A stretch of 64,000 nucleotides of DNA from Rebecca billardiae RCC1528. Taxonomy: Eukaryota > Haptophyta. The stretch spans positions 744,001 to 808,000 of the forward strand of contig OZ251242.1 of the NCBI GenBank assembly GCA_965240325.2, given 5' to 3'. Of this stretch, positions 12,301 to 22,894 are shown piece after piece. The notes below the pieces were generated by a model. It saw nothing but the letters and a program-made list of their open reading frames with translations, was not told where the DNA came from and made no database searches. Each line of letters starts with the position of its first letter. Positions within the stretch are counted from its first letter, which is position 1. Position numbers and translations under genes: made by a program.

Positions 12301-12497
12301 CCGCCGTAGTGGCAGTTCGCCAGTTGAAGTCGGTTCTGAGATGACTGAAGCTATATTAGTCCGACCGTCGCCCTGCCTGCGCGACCGCGAGACTCATTCA
12401 CACTTCACACAATCACAGCAGCGGACCTGAGACCGCACCCGGCACCGGTCGTCAAATCGGACGTCCGTCTGACAACTAGCTGCCAAATGTCCAACTG

Positions 12498-12623
12498 GCT
12501 GATCAGCTCGGATCCGACCCGTCCGCGATCGTGCCATCGGCATCGGAATTACTACTAGTAGCTGCCAAACTGTGTCCAACTCTGGCTGATCAGCTCGGAT
12601 CCGACCCGTCCGCGATCGTGCCG
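12498..12623. repeat. Short direct repeat
   Basis: The block GCTGATCAGCTCGGATCCGA and the 18 bases after it occur at 12498-12535 and again at 12586-12623. Weaker similarity upstream (AGCTGCCAAA...TGTCCAAC) gives a repeat period of about 88 bp. No function is evident. Confidence 0.75.
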
Positions 12624-13788
12624 AGTGAGTCGTGCCGCGGAGCTCGGAGTACTGAAGGAGTCGGGTGTGACAGCAGGGTGCTTTAGCGCTGCGGCCCGTG
12701 CCAGCCAACGACCAGACGTACTCTGGCCACTTGACCCGTTGCACGGGTGAGTGACCGTACGCCCTGCCTAGTGCCTACCGCGCGCGCCGCGCGACCGGCG
12801 ACTCGGGGTGATGGAGAGCGGATGGCGACAGCAGCAGCAGTCCTCATGAAGACGATGAAACTGGCGGCACGGGTGCACGAGGTGGCAGGCGAAAGCGCGC
12901 CGACGAGACCGCATTTGACACACCTGAGCCGCACGCGCGTGCCGTCGCCGAGCCCGAGCGGCGTCAGCGCTGCAAACGCGCAACCGTACCGCGCGCGCCA
13001 CGACGGCGCGGCACTAGCTGATGCAGGCCGTACTGCCGGCACTGCTTCTGCGATCATGCGCCACGGTCGCAGCTGACTGCGTGAGCAGCAAGCGGGAGGC
13101 GGGTCCGGAGGCACGTGCAGGCGCCGTCCCGCATATCCGCCATCGCCCATCGTGCCGGGGCACGTCACCTCCGACGATCCGGATGTGGCCCAGTCCGGAC
13201 GTCACGCGATCCGGGAAGACGAGTACGATTCGCTCGTAACGAACCGTTACACTAATGTCACGTCCAGCTGACGTCCAGATCGCACTTTACTTAAGGGAAT
13301 CAGCTGGGCGCGCTTTTTTTTGGCCTGATAGACCTCTCAATGCGATCTCAAAAACTCGAAACTCGGTCTCCGCCAGCCCTAAAAATCGCCCCCCGTCCCT
13401 TTTTTTCCGCCGCCCCCCGTCCCTTTTTTCTTGATCAAAGATCTTTTTGAAACGTGGTTCGGGCCCGCTGGTGCGGGCTCCACGCTGCGCGCTCCGCCCT
13501 GCACCGCGGGCCATTATTCGATGCGCGCGCATGCATATATGATCCGAGCTGCGTGCGGCGCGCCCCCGCTGTCGCCGCTGCCCGCAGGCTCTGGTCACTG
13601 TCCGGGACGTCCAGCAGGGGTGCATTTAACCATTTGGGGGGGTCTGGGGGGGGCTCCCCCCAGCCCATCGAAGGACCAAATACGCCTCAATAGGGGCCCA
13701 ACTCGCCAGATTTGCATGGGCGCAGACTGCCGCAAATGCTGCGCTGAGCCTGAGGGCCGGAGCTGTGCAGCGGCGTCGATTGACAGCG

Positions 13789-14310
13789 TCAGCTGTGCGC
13801 CGCCTCGCGACGACCATGCGACGCCTCGCACAAAGCCCTGATCTCGGCGTCTCCCTCGCTAGTCAAGACGTAGCGTAGTGCTGGATCGAGCGACGCATTG
13901 ACCGCCGCCGCGGCCGCCGCACCTCGGCGCGCTCGCGAACTCGCTGAGCCGTCAGCCAAGCGCGAGCTCGTGCGCACGCCCGCGCCTCCGCGAGCTGACG
14001 GCGCGGCCCGGGGCGCGAGCAGCTCGACGCCGACAGCGCGCAGCTCGCTCGAGTTGACGCGCAGCGTCTCGCCCGGCGGCGACTCCCAGTGGCGGCAACC
14101 ATGACGTGCTTCGGGCAACGGCAATCCGTATGGCCAGGGCAAGCCAGGGTCACCGTGTACCTGCGCTCGTTGGGAGATGCGCGCGCATTGTCCCACCCAC
14201 GCGAGCGCGTCAGCGAGCCCGTCGTCATCGGATGGTCCTCTATCTGCTTGGCCAGCTGACGTCTCCGCGCGCCGGGCGCGGCTGCGACACCCGACATGGC
14301 CGCAGCTCAC
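13789..14310 (-). CDS. Hypothetical protein (weak)
   Basis: A 173-residue open frame rich in Ala, Arg and Ser. The segment ETLRVNSSELRAVGVELL and the C-terminal DPALRYVLTSEGDAEIRALC look more protein-like than the surrounding compositional frames, but I recognise no domain and no targeting signal. It could be a small gene, one exon of a gene, or chance. Confidence 0.25.
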   Translation of the reverse strand: MSCGHVGCRSRARRAETSAGQADRGPSDDDGLADALAWVGQCARISQRAQVHGDPGLPWPYGLPLPEARHGCRHWESPPGETLRVNSSELRAVGVELLAPRAAPSARGGAGVRTSSRLADGSASSRARRGAAAAAAVNASLDPALRYVLTSEGDAEIRALCEASHGRREAAHS

Positions 14311-14731
14311 CGTTGGAGTCCGGGAACTTGAAAAAAAAAGTTCAGCACGATGGAGTCCTCCGTGTTCGACGTGACGACGCCTTCGAACACGTCGAGGCGT
14401 GAGAAGACGTCGATTACTTCGATGAGGACTACGTTACTTCGTCCGCCGCCCCGGAGATCTTTCGATTGGTACCCTCATCGCTTCCTGGCTCCCAGGGGTT
14501 CGACTAAATGCACCCCCCCCATAGGGTCAGTGGACGTCCCTGACTGTGGCTGGAGCCCGCACTGCTGCCGCACTGCGTGCCGCCTACCGCTGCTGGCGCC
14601 TGCTGGCGCGGGCATCGCGCCATGTCGTCGGGGGCGAAAACCAAAAAGGCGACGCAGCCTTGTCGCGATTGCATCCGTCGTTGTGCCCTGCTGGCCTTGA
14701 CAGTGACGACGCGGCTGTGAGACGACGCGGG
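14311..14731. other. Intergenic, no supported gene
   Basis: Holds the 3' flank of the RING gene. A short acidic reading on the plus strand near 14405-14505 (EDVDYFDEDYVTSS) is bounded by stop codons and has no partner exon that I can see. Confidence 0.4.
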
Positions 14732-15514
14732 TCATGCCGCATCGGCAGCTGGCGCCATGGCGCCCCGCTGTGGCTGGTGCGTGCGCTCTCGCCTTCGCTG
14801 CCTTTGCCGTCGCCCATGCCGGGCCCAACGCCCCTTCTGCTTGTCGGTGACGGACGATGCCCCTTCCGCCGGGATCGTGTCCTCCTCCTCGTCGTCCGAC
14901 TCCATCTCAGATCCGCCCTCCTCGTCAGAATCGGCCCCGTGGCCGGACCTGCCCCCCATGGGCACATCTGCCCTCCTCTTGTGCGCCCGTGCGCCGGCGG
15001 CCTCCGCGACGGCCTCCGCGGCCGTGCGCGAGCCCGCGCGCGCAGCACCGGCAGCTGCGCCGATTGGCCCGTGCATTGCACAGCCTGCCCCGTGCGGAGC
15101 GGGCGCGCTTGATGGAGTGCGGAGGTTGGTGCTGCCAGCGTGCGCGCGTACGAGTGCCTCGATCTCCGGGCTGGCGCGTGACAGCTCGAGCAGGAGCGCC
15201 TGAGCCTGTGAGTGCGAGAGGGTGCTCACAGCAGCCTGGACTGAGCGACACGCCCGCGCCGCCGCCGACAAGTCCGCCGGCTCGCCCACGTCCATGGGCT
15301 CAATACTAGGCTCAGGGCGCGTGGCCATGTCGGCGAGGCTCTCAATGCCGCCGCCGCAGAACGGGCAGCTGAGGCTGATGCTCGGCCGGGCTGCCGCCAA
15401 CGCGAGCATGCTGGCGCAGCCCGTACACAAGAGGTGCAAGCATGGCTGGATACGCTTCTCGTTGGGATCCGAGCGGCAGATGCCGCACACGTCGCGCAAC
15501 GGGCGGACGCTCAT
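14732..15514 (-). CDS. RING-finger protein
   Basis: 260 residues. The N-terminus carries a RING-type zinc finger: VCGIC, then CLHLLCTGC, then CPFC, that is C-x2-C...C-x-H-x2-C-x2-C...C-x2-C, as in E3 ubiquitin ligases. The middle is Ala-rich and partly helical, and the C-terminal third is very acidic (DSDEEGGSEMESDDEEEDT) followed by a basic patch (RRQRQRRRERT), which could be a nuclear signal. A start 10 codons upstream (MWRL) is possible; the MSVRPL start at 15514 puts the RING near the N-terminus. It is divergent from the TPR gene with only 96 bp between starts. The ubiquitin-ligase role is inferred from the domain only. Confidence 0.75.
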   Translation of the reverse strand: MSVRPLRDVCGICRSDPNEKRIQPCLHLLCTGCASMLALAAARPSISLSCPFCGGGIESLADMATRPEPSIEPMDVGEPADLSAAARACRSVQAAVSTLSHSQAQALLLELSRASPEIEALVRAHAGSTNLRTPSSAPAPHGAGCAMHGPIGAAAGAARAGSRTAAEAVAEAAGARAHKRRADVPMGGRSGHGADSDEEGGSEMESDDEEEDTIPAEGASSVTDKQKGRWARHGRRQRQRRRERTHQPQRGAMAPAADAA

Positions 15515-15610
15515 GATGCGTGCGTCATGTGTGAGCCGCCACACATGTGTGGCATGGTGGTCTTTCCGGCACGACTCTTCCGCATCACTTGATTCTCGCG
15601 CATCACAACG

Positions 15611-16339
15611 ATGGCGGCGACGACGCCGCTCCTCCTCTTCTCCCTGGCCTCATTGAAGCCAGGGCTGCCGCGCAGCGCGTTCACGCGCTCCGCCGCCTCT
15701 TTCATCGCGGGAACGGCTCTGGTCTCGGCGCAGCCGCGCCCAGCGCCGGCCGACACGAACGCGGCGCTCGCAGACGTGCGCGTGGGCATGCGTCAGTTCC
15801 GCACGGGCGATGTTGCCGGCTCGATCGAGGCGTTCGACCGTGCGCTGCAGGCGGAGCCGGCGCTCGATCCGTACCTCTGGCAGCGGGGGATCAGCCTCTA
15901 CTATGCCGGGCGCTACGCGGACGCCGCCGCCCAGTTCGCGCGCGACGTCGCCGTCAACCCGAACGACACGGAGGAAGCTGTTTGGAACCTTCTTGCGCGC
16001 TCAAGAGTCGAGCCCGGTGGCCTCCGCGCTGCACGGCAGGACGTGCTCAAAATCGGACCGGACCGGCGCGCGGTGATGGGCACCGTGCTCGCGGCGTTCA
16101 CGGGGGACGACGCCGCCGTCGCGCGCCTCGAGCAGATCGCAGCGGGCACTTCAGCTGGCGAAGCCTACTATGCTGCTCTGTACCGGGCGCTGTTCGCGGA
16201 AGCGACCGGCGACGCAGCGGGCGCGCGTGAGTGGATGGCGCGTGCCCTCGAGGGGCCGTACGCGATGTCGCCAGGCGGGCAGGCTGACTACATGGTCTCT
16301 GTCGCCCAGGTGCACACGGCGCTTCGACTTGCAGCTTAG
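15611..16339 (+). CDS. TPR-like protein, probably plastid-targeted
   Basis: 242 residues, single exon. Tetratricopeptide-type helices run from about residue 50 (ADVRVGMRQFRTGDVAGSIEAFDRAL, DPYLWQRGISLYYAGRYADAAAQFARDV), the pattern that stacks into protein-binding solenoids. The N-terminus is hydrophobic (PLLLFSLASL), then hydroxylated and basic, then has a second hydrophobic stretch ending ALVSA, which fits a multi-step plastid or thylakoid targeting leader. A homologous family of TPR proteins occurs in algae and cyanobacteria, but I cannot name a function. It shares a 96-bp promoter interval with the RING gene. Confidence 0.7.
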   Translation: MAATTPLLLFSLASLKPGLPRSAFTRSAASFIAGTALVSAQPRPAPADTNAALADVRVGMRQFRTGDVAGSIEAFDRALQAEPALDPYLWQRGISLYYAGRYADAAAQFARDVAVNPNDTEEAVWNLLARSRVEPGGLRAARQDVLKIGPDRRAVMGTVLAAFTGDDAAVARLEQIAAGTSAGEAYYAALYRALFAEATGDAAGAREWMARALEGPYAMSPGGQADYMVSVAQVHTALRLAA

Positions 16340-16608
16340 CGATGCCGGCCGGCGTGGATTCTATTTCTACGCGGACAATTTGGCGCCCGTGATGCGCCGC
16401 CGCCGCCGCCGAGGCCGACGTCGCCGACGAATCGGCTGTGCTGCCAGTGTCAGCCAGCGGTGCCAATTGCCCGCAGTGGCAGTGCGTGACACGTCTGCAT
16501 ACCTTTCTGACCCGATCATATACATACATACAACTGCGCGTCTAATCCGCGACGACTATGAGTGTCCCGTCAGTCATGCAGTGACGACCGAGCACTGGCT
16601 ACTCTGGC

Positions 16609-17370
16609 TCAGGTCGGCATCCGAAACCGCGGTGGCGGCGACGATTCGCGCCTCGAAGCAGAGACACGAGCGCCTTCCATATGCCGCAGGAGTGCGCGCT
16701 CGTCGGCCGACGATGCATCGCCATCATGCTCAGCACCTCGAGTACTTGTCAGCTCAGCGATAGAGTCTGCTTTGGGTGCACCTGCAGGGGCAGCCGCTTG
16801 AGCGCGGCCCATGTGGCGATATCGGATGAGCGTGGGCTGGGCCGCGTGCTCACGACGAACGCGCTCCATGAGCTCGAACTCAGACGCCAGCGCATCGACT
16901 CTCCCGCCGAGCAGCTGCACGCTGTCACGGCTGAGCAGCAGGTGGCCCTGCACAATGGCCGCCGAGATGATTCGAAGCTTCACACCCGGCACAAGCGGCA
17001 TGCTCAGCTGCTCCAGGGGCTCGTGCTCGAGGGCGATGGCCTCCGCGTGGCCGTCGGTCAGCACCAGCCTGAGCAGGCGCCCTGCTCGTGGCGTCCTCTC
17101 AGAGGCGTCAGACTGACCTGCACGGCCGGCGGACTCATCGCCCTCGGGTACGCTCACATCCCTCGCGCTCACAAGCTGTAGCACAATCGCCGTGCGCAGC
17201 TGCGGAGGCACGATGGCGCCGCGCAGAACGGGCGCGCCAGTCTGACGCAGGTCGCTGTTCATCGCAAGCTCTGCCACGGGGCGCCCTGCCGCGCGAGCCG
17301 CGGCTCGGACGCGCTCGGCGCCATCGGGGCTCAATGCCAGGCCGCACAGCTCGTCCCGCGCGTCCGCCAT
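16609..17370 (-). CDS. RMI1/TDRD3-like OB-fold protein
   Basis: 253 residues. An N-terminal helical part is followed by PPQLRTAIVLQLVSARDVSVP, then RLLRLVLTDGHAEAIALE, PLEQLSMPLVPGVKLRI and GHLLLSRDSVQLLGGRVDAL. This order is the DUF1767/OB-fold signature of RMI1, the RecQ helicase-topoisomerase III partner that dissolves double Holliday junctions, and of TDRD3, the topoisomerase III-beta partner. The C-terminus is disordered and lacks the Tudor domain of TDRD3 and the second OB fold of human RMI1, so it resembles a minimal RMI1. It likely acts in the nucleus with Top3 and a RecQ helicase. It is divergent from the gene at 17464 with 93 bp between starts. Confidence 0.78.
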   Translation of the reverse strand: MADARDELCGLALSPDGAERVRAAARAAGRPVAELAMNSDLRQTGAPVLRGAIVPPQLRTAIVLQLVSARDVSVPEGDESAGRAGQSDASERTPRAGRLLRLVLTDGHAEAIALEHEPLEQLSMPLVPGVKLRIISAAIVQGHLLLSRDSVQLLGGRVDALASEFELMERVRREHAAQPTLIRYRHMGRAQAAAPAGAPKADSIAELTSTRGAEHDGDASSADERALLRHMEGARVSASRRESSPPPRFRMPT

Positions 17371-17463
17371 CGTGCATACGTTACACGGTTACATCCGGCT
17401 GTTTCTTGTTCGTCGTGACGCCCGGACGTGTGAAGGAAGCGCATGGCCTAGCCTCTCCAACCG

Positions 17464-18513
17464 ATGATGCAGTTGGGCGGAGGCGCAGTGGGAGGCACGC
17501 AGATGGCGCGCCCACCAGGCGCGTCATACGCGCAGCGGCCCGCGTACGCCCGCGGCCCTGAGCGGGCCGCGCCCACGCTCGGTCCCGTCACCCGCGGTGG
17601 CGCGAGCCGTCGAGCACTGGTGCGGCCATCGCTGCAAGGGCCACGGCGCGCGCACCGCGTGCCGGCGCTCGAGGAGGGCGCGCGCGCGCAGCAGCGCAAC
17701 GAGCCAGCCGACTGGCCACCGGGACCATCGGCCCAACCGGCGCCCATGCCATCCGCGTCGGCGGCGTCCGGCGGGCGCGCGCCCGCCGCGCAGCCGCCCG
17801 AATCTCCGACGGCCAAAGCGGCCGTGCGGCGCCTCCCTCCCCCTGGCAGCGAGACGCGGGGCATCCCGCGCGTCGACCCCACCGAGCTGCGCGCGCGGCT
17901 CAAGGAGCACGCGCACGCGCTCATTGAGGAGGTGCAGTCCTCCTTCCAGCTCCCACCGCACGAGCACGAGAATTTCCAAACTCAACTTGTGATTAATTCC
18001 GAGCTGGCCGCGGCTGTGGATCAGATGGTCGCGCGGATGCACAGCGCGCTGCGCGCGCGGGGGATGGAGCCTGAGGCCGTGGTCGATCTCGGGGGGCACG
18101 GCCTCGTCTCCGACGACGTGGTGCGCGTGGCGCTGGAGTACGCGCGCGTCGCAAACCTCGCCGATCCAAGTGATCTGCTGAGGCGGCACAACACTCGAGG
18201 CGGGATGCCTGTCAGGCGCGGCGCGGGCGCGGCCGCTCAGCAGGCACGCAGGCGCACGCAGCCGCGGCCCGGCGGAGCAGACGGCAGCGGCGCTGACGCG
18301 CGCGCTGGCGCTGAGCAACCACCCCAAGGGATGACGCCCGTGCTCGTGCTTGAGCGGCCTCCACCCGATGACAGGCCTGGACCCGCCGCGGCACCACTCG
18401 GACCACGACAGCCCGCACCGCCGCAGCGGCGGGACAGCAGGCCGCTCGCAGAGCGCGCACACGGGGCGCACATTGGCGCGCAACGCCCCCCGGACAATCG
18501 GATAATCCGATGA
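17464..18513 (+). CDS. Unknown protein with central helical domain
   Basis: 349 residues, unrecognised. The N-terminal 140 and C-terminal 110 residues are Pro/Ala/Arg/Gly-rich and look disordered. The middle (about 140-240) is ordered: DPTELRARLKEHAHALIEEV, FQTQLVINSELAAAVDQMV and a segment ending VVRVALEYARVANL suggest a helical domain of about 90 residues. The start at 17464 encodes Met-Met. It lies head to head with the RMI1-like gene, which gives no firm functional hint. The ordered core, single-exon structure and paired promoter support it being real. Confidence 0.5.
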   Translation: MMQLGGGAVGGTQMARPPGASYAQRPAYARGPERAAPTLGPVTRGGASRRALVRPSLQGPRRAHRVPALEEGARAQQRNEPADWPPGPSAQPAPMPSASAASGGRAPAAQPPESPTAKAAVRRLPPPGSETRGIPRVDPTELRARLKEHAHALIEEVQSSFQLPPHEHENFQTQLVINSELAAAVDQMVARMHSALRARGMEPEAVVDLGGHGLVSDDVVRVALEYARVANLADPSDLLRRHNTRGGMPVRRGAGAAAQQARRRTQPRPGGADGSGADARAGAEQPPQGMTPVLVLERPPPDDRPGPAAAPLGPRQPAPPQRRDSRPLAERAHGAHIGAQRPPDNRIIR

Positions 18514-18743
18514 TATTGATCATAATTGGGCGGAATATGTTTAATAACGATGACGTGGCATGCAATGCGGGGCGGGAAAATATATATATATAATTTATTA
18601 TAATATATATATATATTAATAACGACGTGACGTATGCAAGATTGGCAACGGGCCGAGGCGTCAGATTCTCGGTCTTCGAGCAAGCTGAGTAGTTAGCAGC
18701 AGATCGAGCAGCATTAAGAGATGACATCAAACACCAGGATCAG

Positions 18744-18745
<2 letters not shown>

Positions 18746-18829
<84 letters not shown>
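18746..18829. repeat. (TA)n microsatellite
   Basis: About 84 bp of TA dinucleotides, just before the 2-kb inverted-repeat element. Additional AT-rich sequence lies at 18575-18625. Confidence 0.95.
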
Positions 18830-18833
<4 letters not shown>

Positions 18834-18900
18834 TAACTGCTACTACAATATAGTAGCCGGCCGGCGTCGGGCGGCCGACCACCACCGAGTGAATTAATAT

Positions 18901-20886
18901 ATATATATGATTAAACTTTTCTGAGGATAGCGCACCAGCAAAATCCCTTGACCGCCATCCGGATTTTACGGAGGCCGCGTTTGGACGCAGAAACGCGCGA
19001 TGGCGAGGCCCGCCCTCGCACCACCGCTCTCGCGAGATCGCGACCGTGCGACCTGCGGCGTTGCGCTCGACGCGCTCTTTCTGCTCGGAGGCCGCGAGGA
19101 CTCCCAGGTGCGCCAGCTCGCGAGCGCGCACCTTCCTCCTCGCCGCGCTCGCCGAGCACAAGCCGATCTGCAGCAGATGTGCAAGGAGCCGCATGTGGCC
19201 TTCCTCGCGCGCGCGGCACGGCTGCACACGAAAATCGTTAGAGGGCACTTCTCCGCGCATTCTACATTTTGGGGAAAGAACGCCTGAACTGCACAGAAAG
19301 TGCCCTCTAACGCTTCCGCTCCTCGCCGTTGCGTGCACGCGCAAAGGAGCACTGCAAAGGGTGCGACTGGGAGCATTCCTTCTCCCGGGCGGCCACCACG
19401 GCCTCGGAGGTGGTGAGGAACGCGTCGGCGACCACGGCATGGACCACCTCCGTCGCGCCGGACACTCCGGTCGCCCCTCGCCGGACTCCATCCTCGCTGC
19501 GCGCTGACCGTTTGCCGAGCGGGCTGCCCCCGCCGCCTGCCCGGCGTGTGCCCGCGTGGTGACACAAGATGGTCGAAGGCGTGGCAGCGCGGTGGTGCGT
19601 GCGATCGGGGGACCCCACCTGAGCTACGACACGGGCGCGCGCGCTCATCCGTGCTCATCACGGTGGTGCACGCGCGCGTCGCGCGCTCGTCGGCTGTCGC
19701 GCGCTGACGGCTGGGCTGCTTTGGGGTGTCGGCGGCGGCCACAGCTCGCTGGTACGGGCGCGATGGTGGCTGCGAGTGGTACGCGGCGTTGCACCAGGTC
19801 CATGTGCGTCACGCACGACGCTCGGCCGGCTCGCCCTCGGACCATTGGCTGAGTTCTACTCGCTGCGCGCGCCGCGCGCGGGAGCCGCTCGGCAGCTGCT
19901 CGAGGCGCAAAGTGCGCCCCGCGCGCTGAACGTGGGCACGACGAGGTGGTGCGGCGAGCGTGCGCGGGTGTGTGTGCGTGATGGGCACCCCCATTGCGCT
20001 ACTTGCCATGCACATCTGCCTCTCGCCAAGCCTTCGACACGATTGCTGCAAGCGCTGCTCGGAGGCGCGCTCGCGGGCTCGCGCGCGTTTGAATCTGGGC
20101 TCGGCGGCGATCGCGTGGACGAGGAGCAGCGCGGTGCACGGTGGCGGAGCGCGTGCGGAGCGCAGCCTACACCTCCTACACGCTCAATCCAGACACATCG
20201 CGCATGCTCGCGCGACCTCCTCGGTCCATCACGTGCGCGTGCGCGCGCGAGCAGGTGTGCATTCGCCGGGCGCGTTCACGGCGCGCCGCGTTGGCGCGCG
20301 CGCACCGATACCCGTGCGCAGCTCGACGAGCGAGCGCGGTGTGTTTCGATGCGTATGGGGAGGCTCGAATTTACGCGCGCGCACGCGCCGGCCCTCGCCG
20401 CCCCTTCGCTCGCCCACGCCTCATCTGCGCGCTCGGCGTTTGCACGCAGCTGCTCATCCTTTCCAACACGTGCACAAACGAGCAGATAGCGCTGGGCGAG
20501 GTCGATTGGTGCGTCAGATATTCGGCAACGACCAGCCCCGCTCGTGTGCCGCCGCTCGTGCTACTCTTGACGACCACCTCTGGCTCGGTCGCGCGCACGA
20601 GGCTGCTCGCGGGCCCAATCGTGCCGTGTACCGTCAAGCTGTACCGTGCGCAGCGAGGCGCACTCAGACGTCCGCATGGGCTCGCATGCGAGGGCCCGGC
20701 AGTGCGACGCGTCGATGGAGCATGCTCCGGATACGCTTCGGCGCACTTTCCGACGCGCACGAGCCGCTCGAAGGCGCGGAAGGGCGCCCAAACGGGGCAA
20801 CCGCCATTTTGCGCCACTTCGGCCCGGATGGCGGTCAAGGGAAATTGCTGGTGCGCTATCCTCAGAAAAGTTTAATCATATATATT
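18901..20886. mobile_element. 2-kb element with ~60-bp terminal inverted repeats in TA-rich DNA
   Basis: The left end at 18901-18962 (TATGATTAAACTTTTCTGAG, then GATAGCGCACCAGC, then CCCTTGACCGCCATCCGG) is mirrored at about 20824-20886 (CCGGATGGCGGTCAAGGG, then GCTGGTGCGCTATC, then CTCAGAAAAGTTTAATCATA). Both ends sit in (TA)n, so a TA-type target duplication is likely but cannot be delimited. The interior shows no recognisable transposase. It contains a nested small inverted repeat at 19236-19312. Probably a non-autonomous DNA transposon. Confidence 0.75.
19236..19312. repeat. Nested 77-bp inverted repeat
   Basis: Perfect 15-bp arms, CGTTAGAGGGCACTT at 19236-19250 and its complement at 19298-19312, around a 47-bp less GC-rich centre. 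It could be a tiny MITE inserted in the larger element or a structural hairpin. Confidence 0.75.
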
Positions 20887-21135
20887 ATATATATATATAT
20901 ATATATATTCTATATATGTGTCTGCTGCACCGTCTTAGGAGCCTGACGCTACTTGCCCGTTGCATACCACGTCGTTATATATATATATATATATTATTTA
21001 ATAATAGATGTCAATGATGCTGACCGGAGCAGACGACGCATCAGCAGCGTCAATGCATGCTGAGGTGTAGCCTGGGACTCATGGAGATCCAGCAGCAGCA
21101 GTAGTCCTCATGCTGGCAATCGTGCCGGCACTGAG
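20887..21135. repeat. TA-rich spacer
   Basis: Contains (TA)n runs near 20881-20917 and 20976-20998 and the 3' flank of the minus-strand sulfotransferase-like gene. No gene seen. Confidence 0.6.
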
Positions 21136-22770
21136 TCAGGCGGCAGCACTGGTCCCAAGGCCAAGGCTTCGGGCGGCGGCGGCAGGCGTGGCGGTGGTGG
21201 GCGAGGCTGATGATGATAATGATGACGGTGACGTTCCTTCAGGAAAGCGCCGTCGAGGCAGCTGCGAGTTGGGTCGGTGGGCATACATGTCGTCGGCGAC
21301 CGCGCACGGCGGGCGCAAGTGCTCTAAAATGTCGCGCGGCATGCCGTCGCCTGCGTGGTCGCTGAGCAACGCAATTCCCGGCGCGTTCGCTTGTGTTGCA
21401 TCCGCTTGGCCATCGGCGTGGCGTACATCGCCTCGCGCGTGGCGCGCGTACCTGCTCGCGTCACTGGAGCGCATGATCAACGCCGCGGCCTGCACCGCGC
21501 GCGAGACGCCTCTGCCGCCCGCGCATCCCAGGGGCGATGGCCATGCAGCTTGTGTGGCGTCAAAGCGCGGCTGGTCCCACATGCAGATCTGCCACACGCC
21601 CGCGACGGCGCGTGACTCCCAGGCGAAGCGGAGGAGCGCCCCATTCTGCTCGGTGAACGCGCGCGTGTACGCAAGCCCGGCGATCTTGTGCGCCGCCTCG
21701 TCGTTGAGCTGCTCCGCCGTGCCGTGCAGCGTGTCGCGCAGCAGGTTGGCTGTGTTGAGCGGCATTATCATCTGCCCGAGCTGCACGCTGGCGTTGCGAC
21801 GGCCGGCGTCGGCGAGGCCGAGCGCGATGCAGCGCACGAGGTCGAAGTCGAAGGCCGTGCGCGTCGAGCCACTGTTGCGCGCGTGGTTCACCGCGCACGC
21901 GTACTCCACCGCGTTGATCGCGCCGCCCTTCTCGATCGCGCGCGCGAGCCGGTGCTCTCCAAAGACCTTGGCACTGCGCAGCGTCTGCAGCAGGAGCAGG
22001 CCCGGCGCGACGGTGAGCAGCTCGCGCAGCAGGTAGGGGTAGGGCGAATCGAGCGCGGCGACGATGCCGCTTACGGCCAGCGCGCGAATCGCCTCGCGAA
22101 GCTGGCTCAGCCAGGAGCCCGGCTGCGCGCACGCCGGCCGGCGACACCCGGCCTTGCTGAGCGCGGAGCACTCTGCACACTGGCGCAAGATGCGCCACAG
22201 CACGACGAGCTTGTCGTGCGGCGCGCGCTGTGCGGGCGAGAGGTTGCACGCGAGGTGGAAGTGCACCGCGGGGACCCCGGCCTTGCACAGCCCCTCGTAC
22301 AGCCCGTGCGTGGCAGTCGTGCCAAAGCCGATGTTTGCAATGCGCAGCGTTGGCCGCTCTGCGCGCGTGAGCCCGCGGATCACGGGCGCGCGCCTGAGGT
22401 CGTCACCTGAGTCGGGGCCGCCCGCGCCGCGAGGGAGCGTCTTGACGACAGAGCCGACATTTACTGCGCTCGAGCAGTTCGAAGGTGGGTGGACGAGCAC
22501 GTCGAAGCGCACGTTTGCTGGCCAACCGTCGTACGCGCGAACGCCGTGTGTCGGTGCCTGCTCGCCCTTCACGGTCAGCGCAAACGAGCACGGCGACGTC
22601 ATCGTGCGCATGGGCTTGCGCGCGCAGTCCACAGGGCCCCGTTTGAGCACTGCGTCGTCGATCATCATGCCGAACTGCGCGCTGAGGGCGGTCCTGATGA
22701 CGGCCAGCGCGACGAAGGACGTGCAGCTGCGCATGGCTGCCGTGTGCCGACGAAGCCCATGCATCATCAT
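21136..22770 (-). CDS. Sulfotransferase-like type II membrane protein
   Basis: About 544 residues from the first Met of MMMHGL (22770). A hydrophobic signal anchor (SFVALAVIRTALSAQ) follows the start, pointing to the Golgi. TLRIANIGFGTTATHGLYEGLCKAGVP occupies the place of the PAPS 5'-phosphosulfate loop, and ALDSPYPYLLRELLTVAPG followed by LLLLQTLRSAKVFGEHRLAR matches the DSP...P.a..i.t.R pattern of Golgi sulfotransferases. The loop lacks the usual Lys of PKSGTT, so activity is uncertain. The last 90 residues are low complexity. The open frame extends further upstream but runs through the dispersed repeat at 22834, so those starts are rejected. It is divergent from the GT92-like gene. Confidence 0.62.
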   Translation of the reverse strand: MMMHGLRRHTAAMRSCTSFVALAVIRTALSAQFGMMIDDAVLKRGPVDCARKPMRTMTSPCSFALTVKGEQAPTHGVRAYDGWPANVRFDVLVHPPSNCSSAVNVGSVVKTLPRGAGGPDSGDDLRRAPVIRGLTRAERPTLRIANIGFGTTATHGLYEGLCKAGVPAVHFHLACNLSPAQRAPHDKLVVLWRILRQCAECSALSKAGCRRPACAQPGSWLSQLREAIRALAVSGIVAALDSPYPYLLRELLTVAPGLLLLQTLRSAKVFGEHRLARAIEKGGAINAVEYACAVNHARNSGSTRTAFDFDLVRCIALGLADAGRRNASVQLGQMIMPLNTANLLRDTLHGTAEQLNDEAAHKIAGLAYTRAFTEQNGALLRFAWESRAVAGVWQICMWDQPRFDATQAAWPSPLGCAGGRGVSRAVQAAALIMRSSDASRYARHARGDVRHADGQADATQANAPGIALLSDHAGDGMPRDILEHLRPPCAVADDMYAHRPNSQLPRRRFPEGTSPSSLSSSASPTTATPAAAARSLGLGTSAAA

Positions 22771-22833
22771 GCATGGGAAGAGTCCGGGAGGCATTTGGGA
22801 ATTGGGACGACGACATTGCATGCGCGCGTTCGT

Positions 22834-22880
22834 ACAGTTTACTAAGAATAAGAGACGCACACAGCTCAGGCAGGCGAGAT
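22834..22880 (+). repeat. 47-bp dispersed repeat, copy A
   Basis: ACAGTTTACTAAGAATAAGA, GACGCACACAGCTCAGGCAG and GCGAGAT in order. It ends 14 bp before the start codon at 22895. Related copies are at 35502-35548 (inverted) and 44184-44265 (partly tandem). Confidence 0.85.
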
Positions 22881-22894
22881 AGCTCCAGGGAGCA

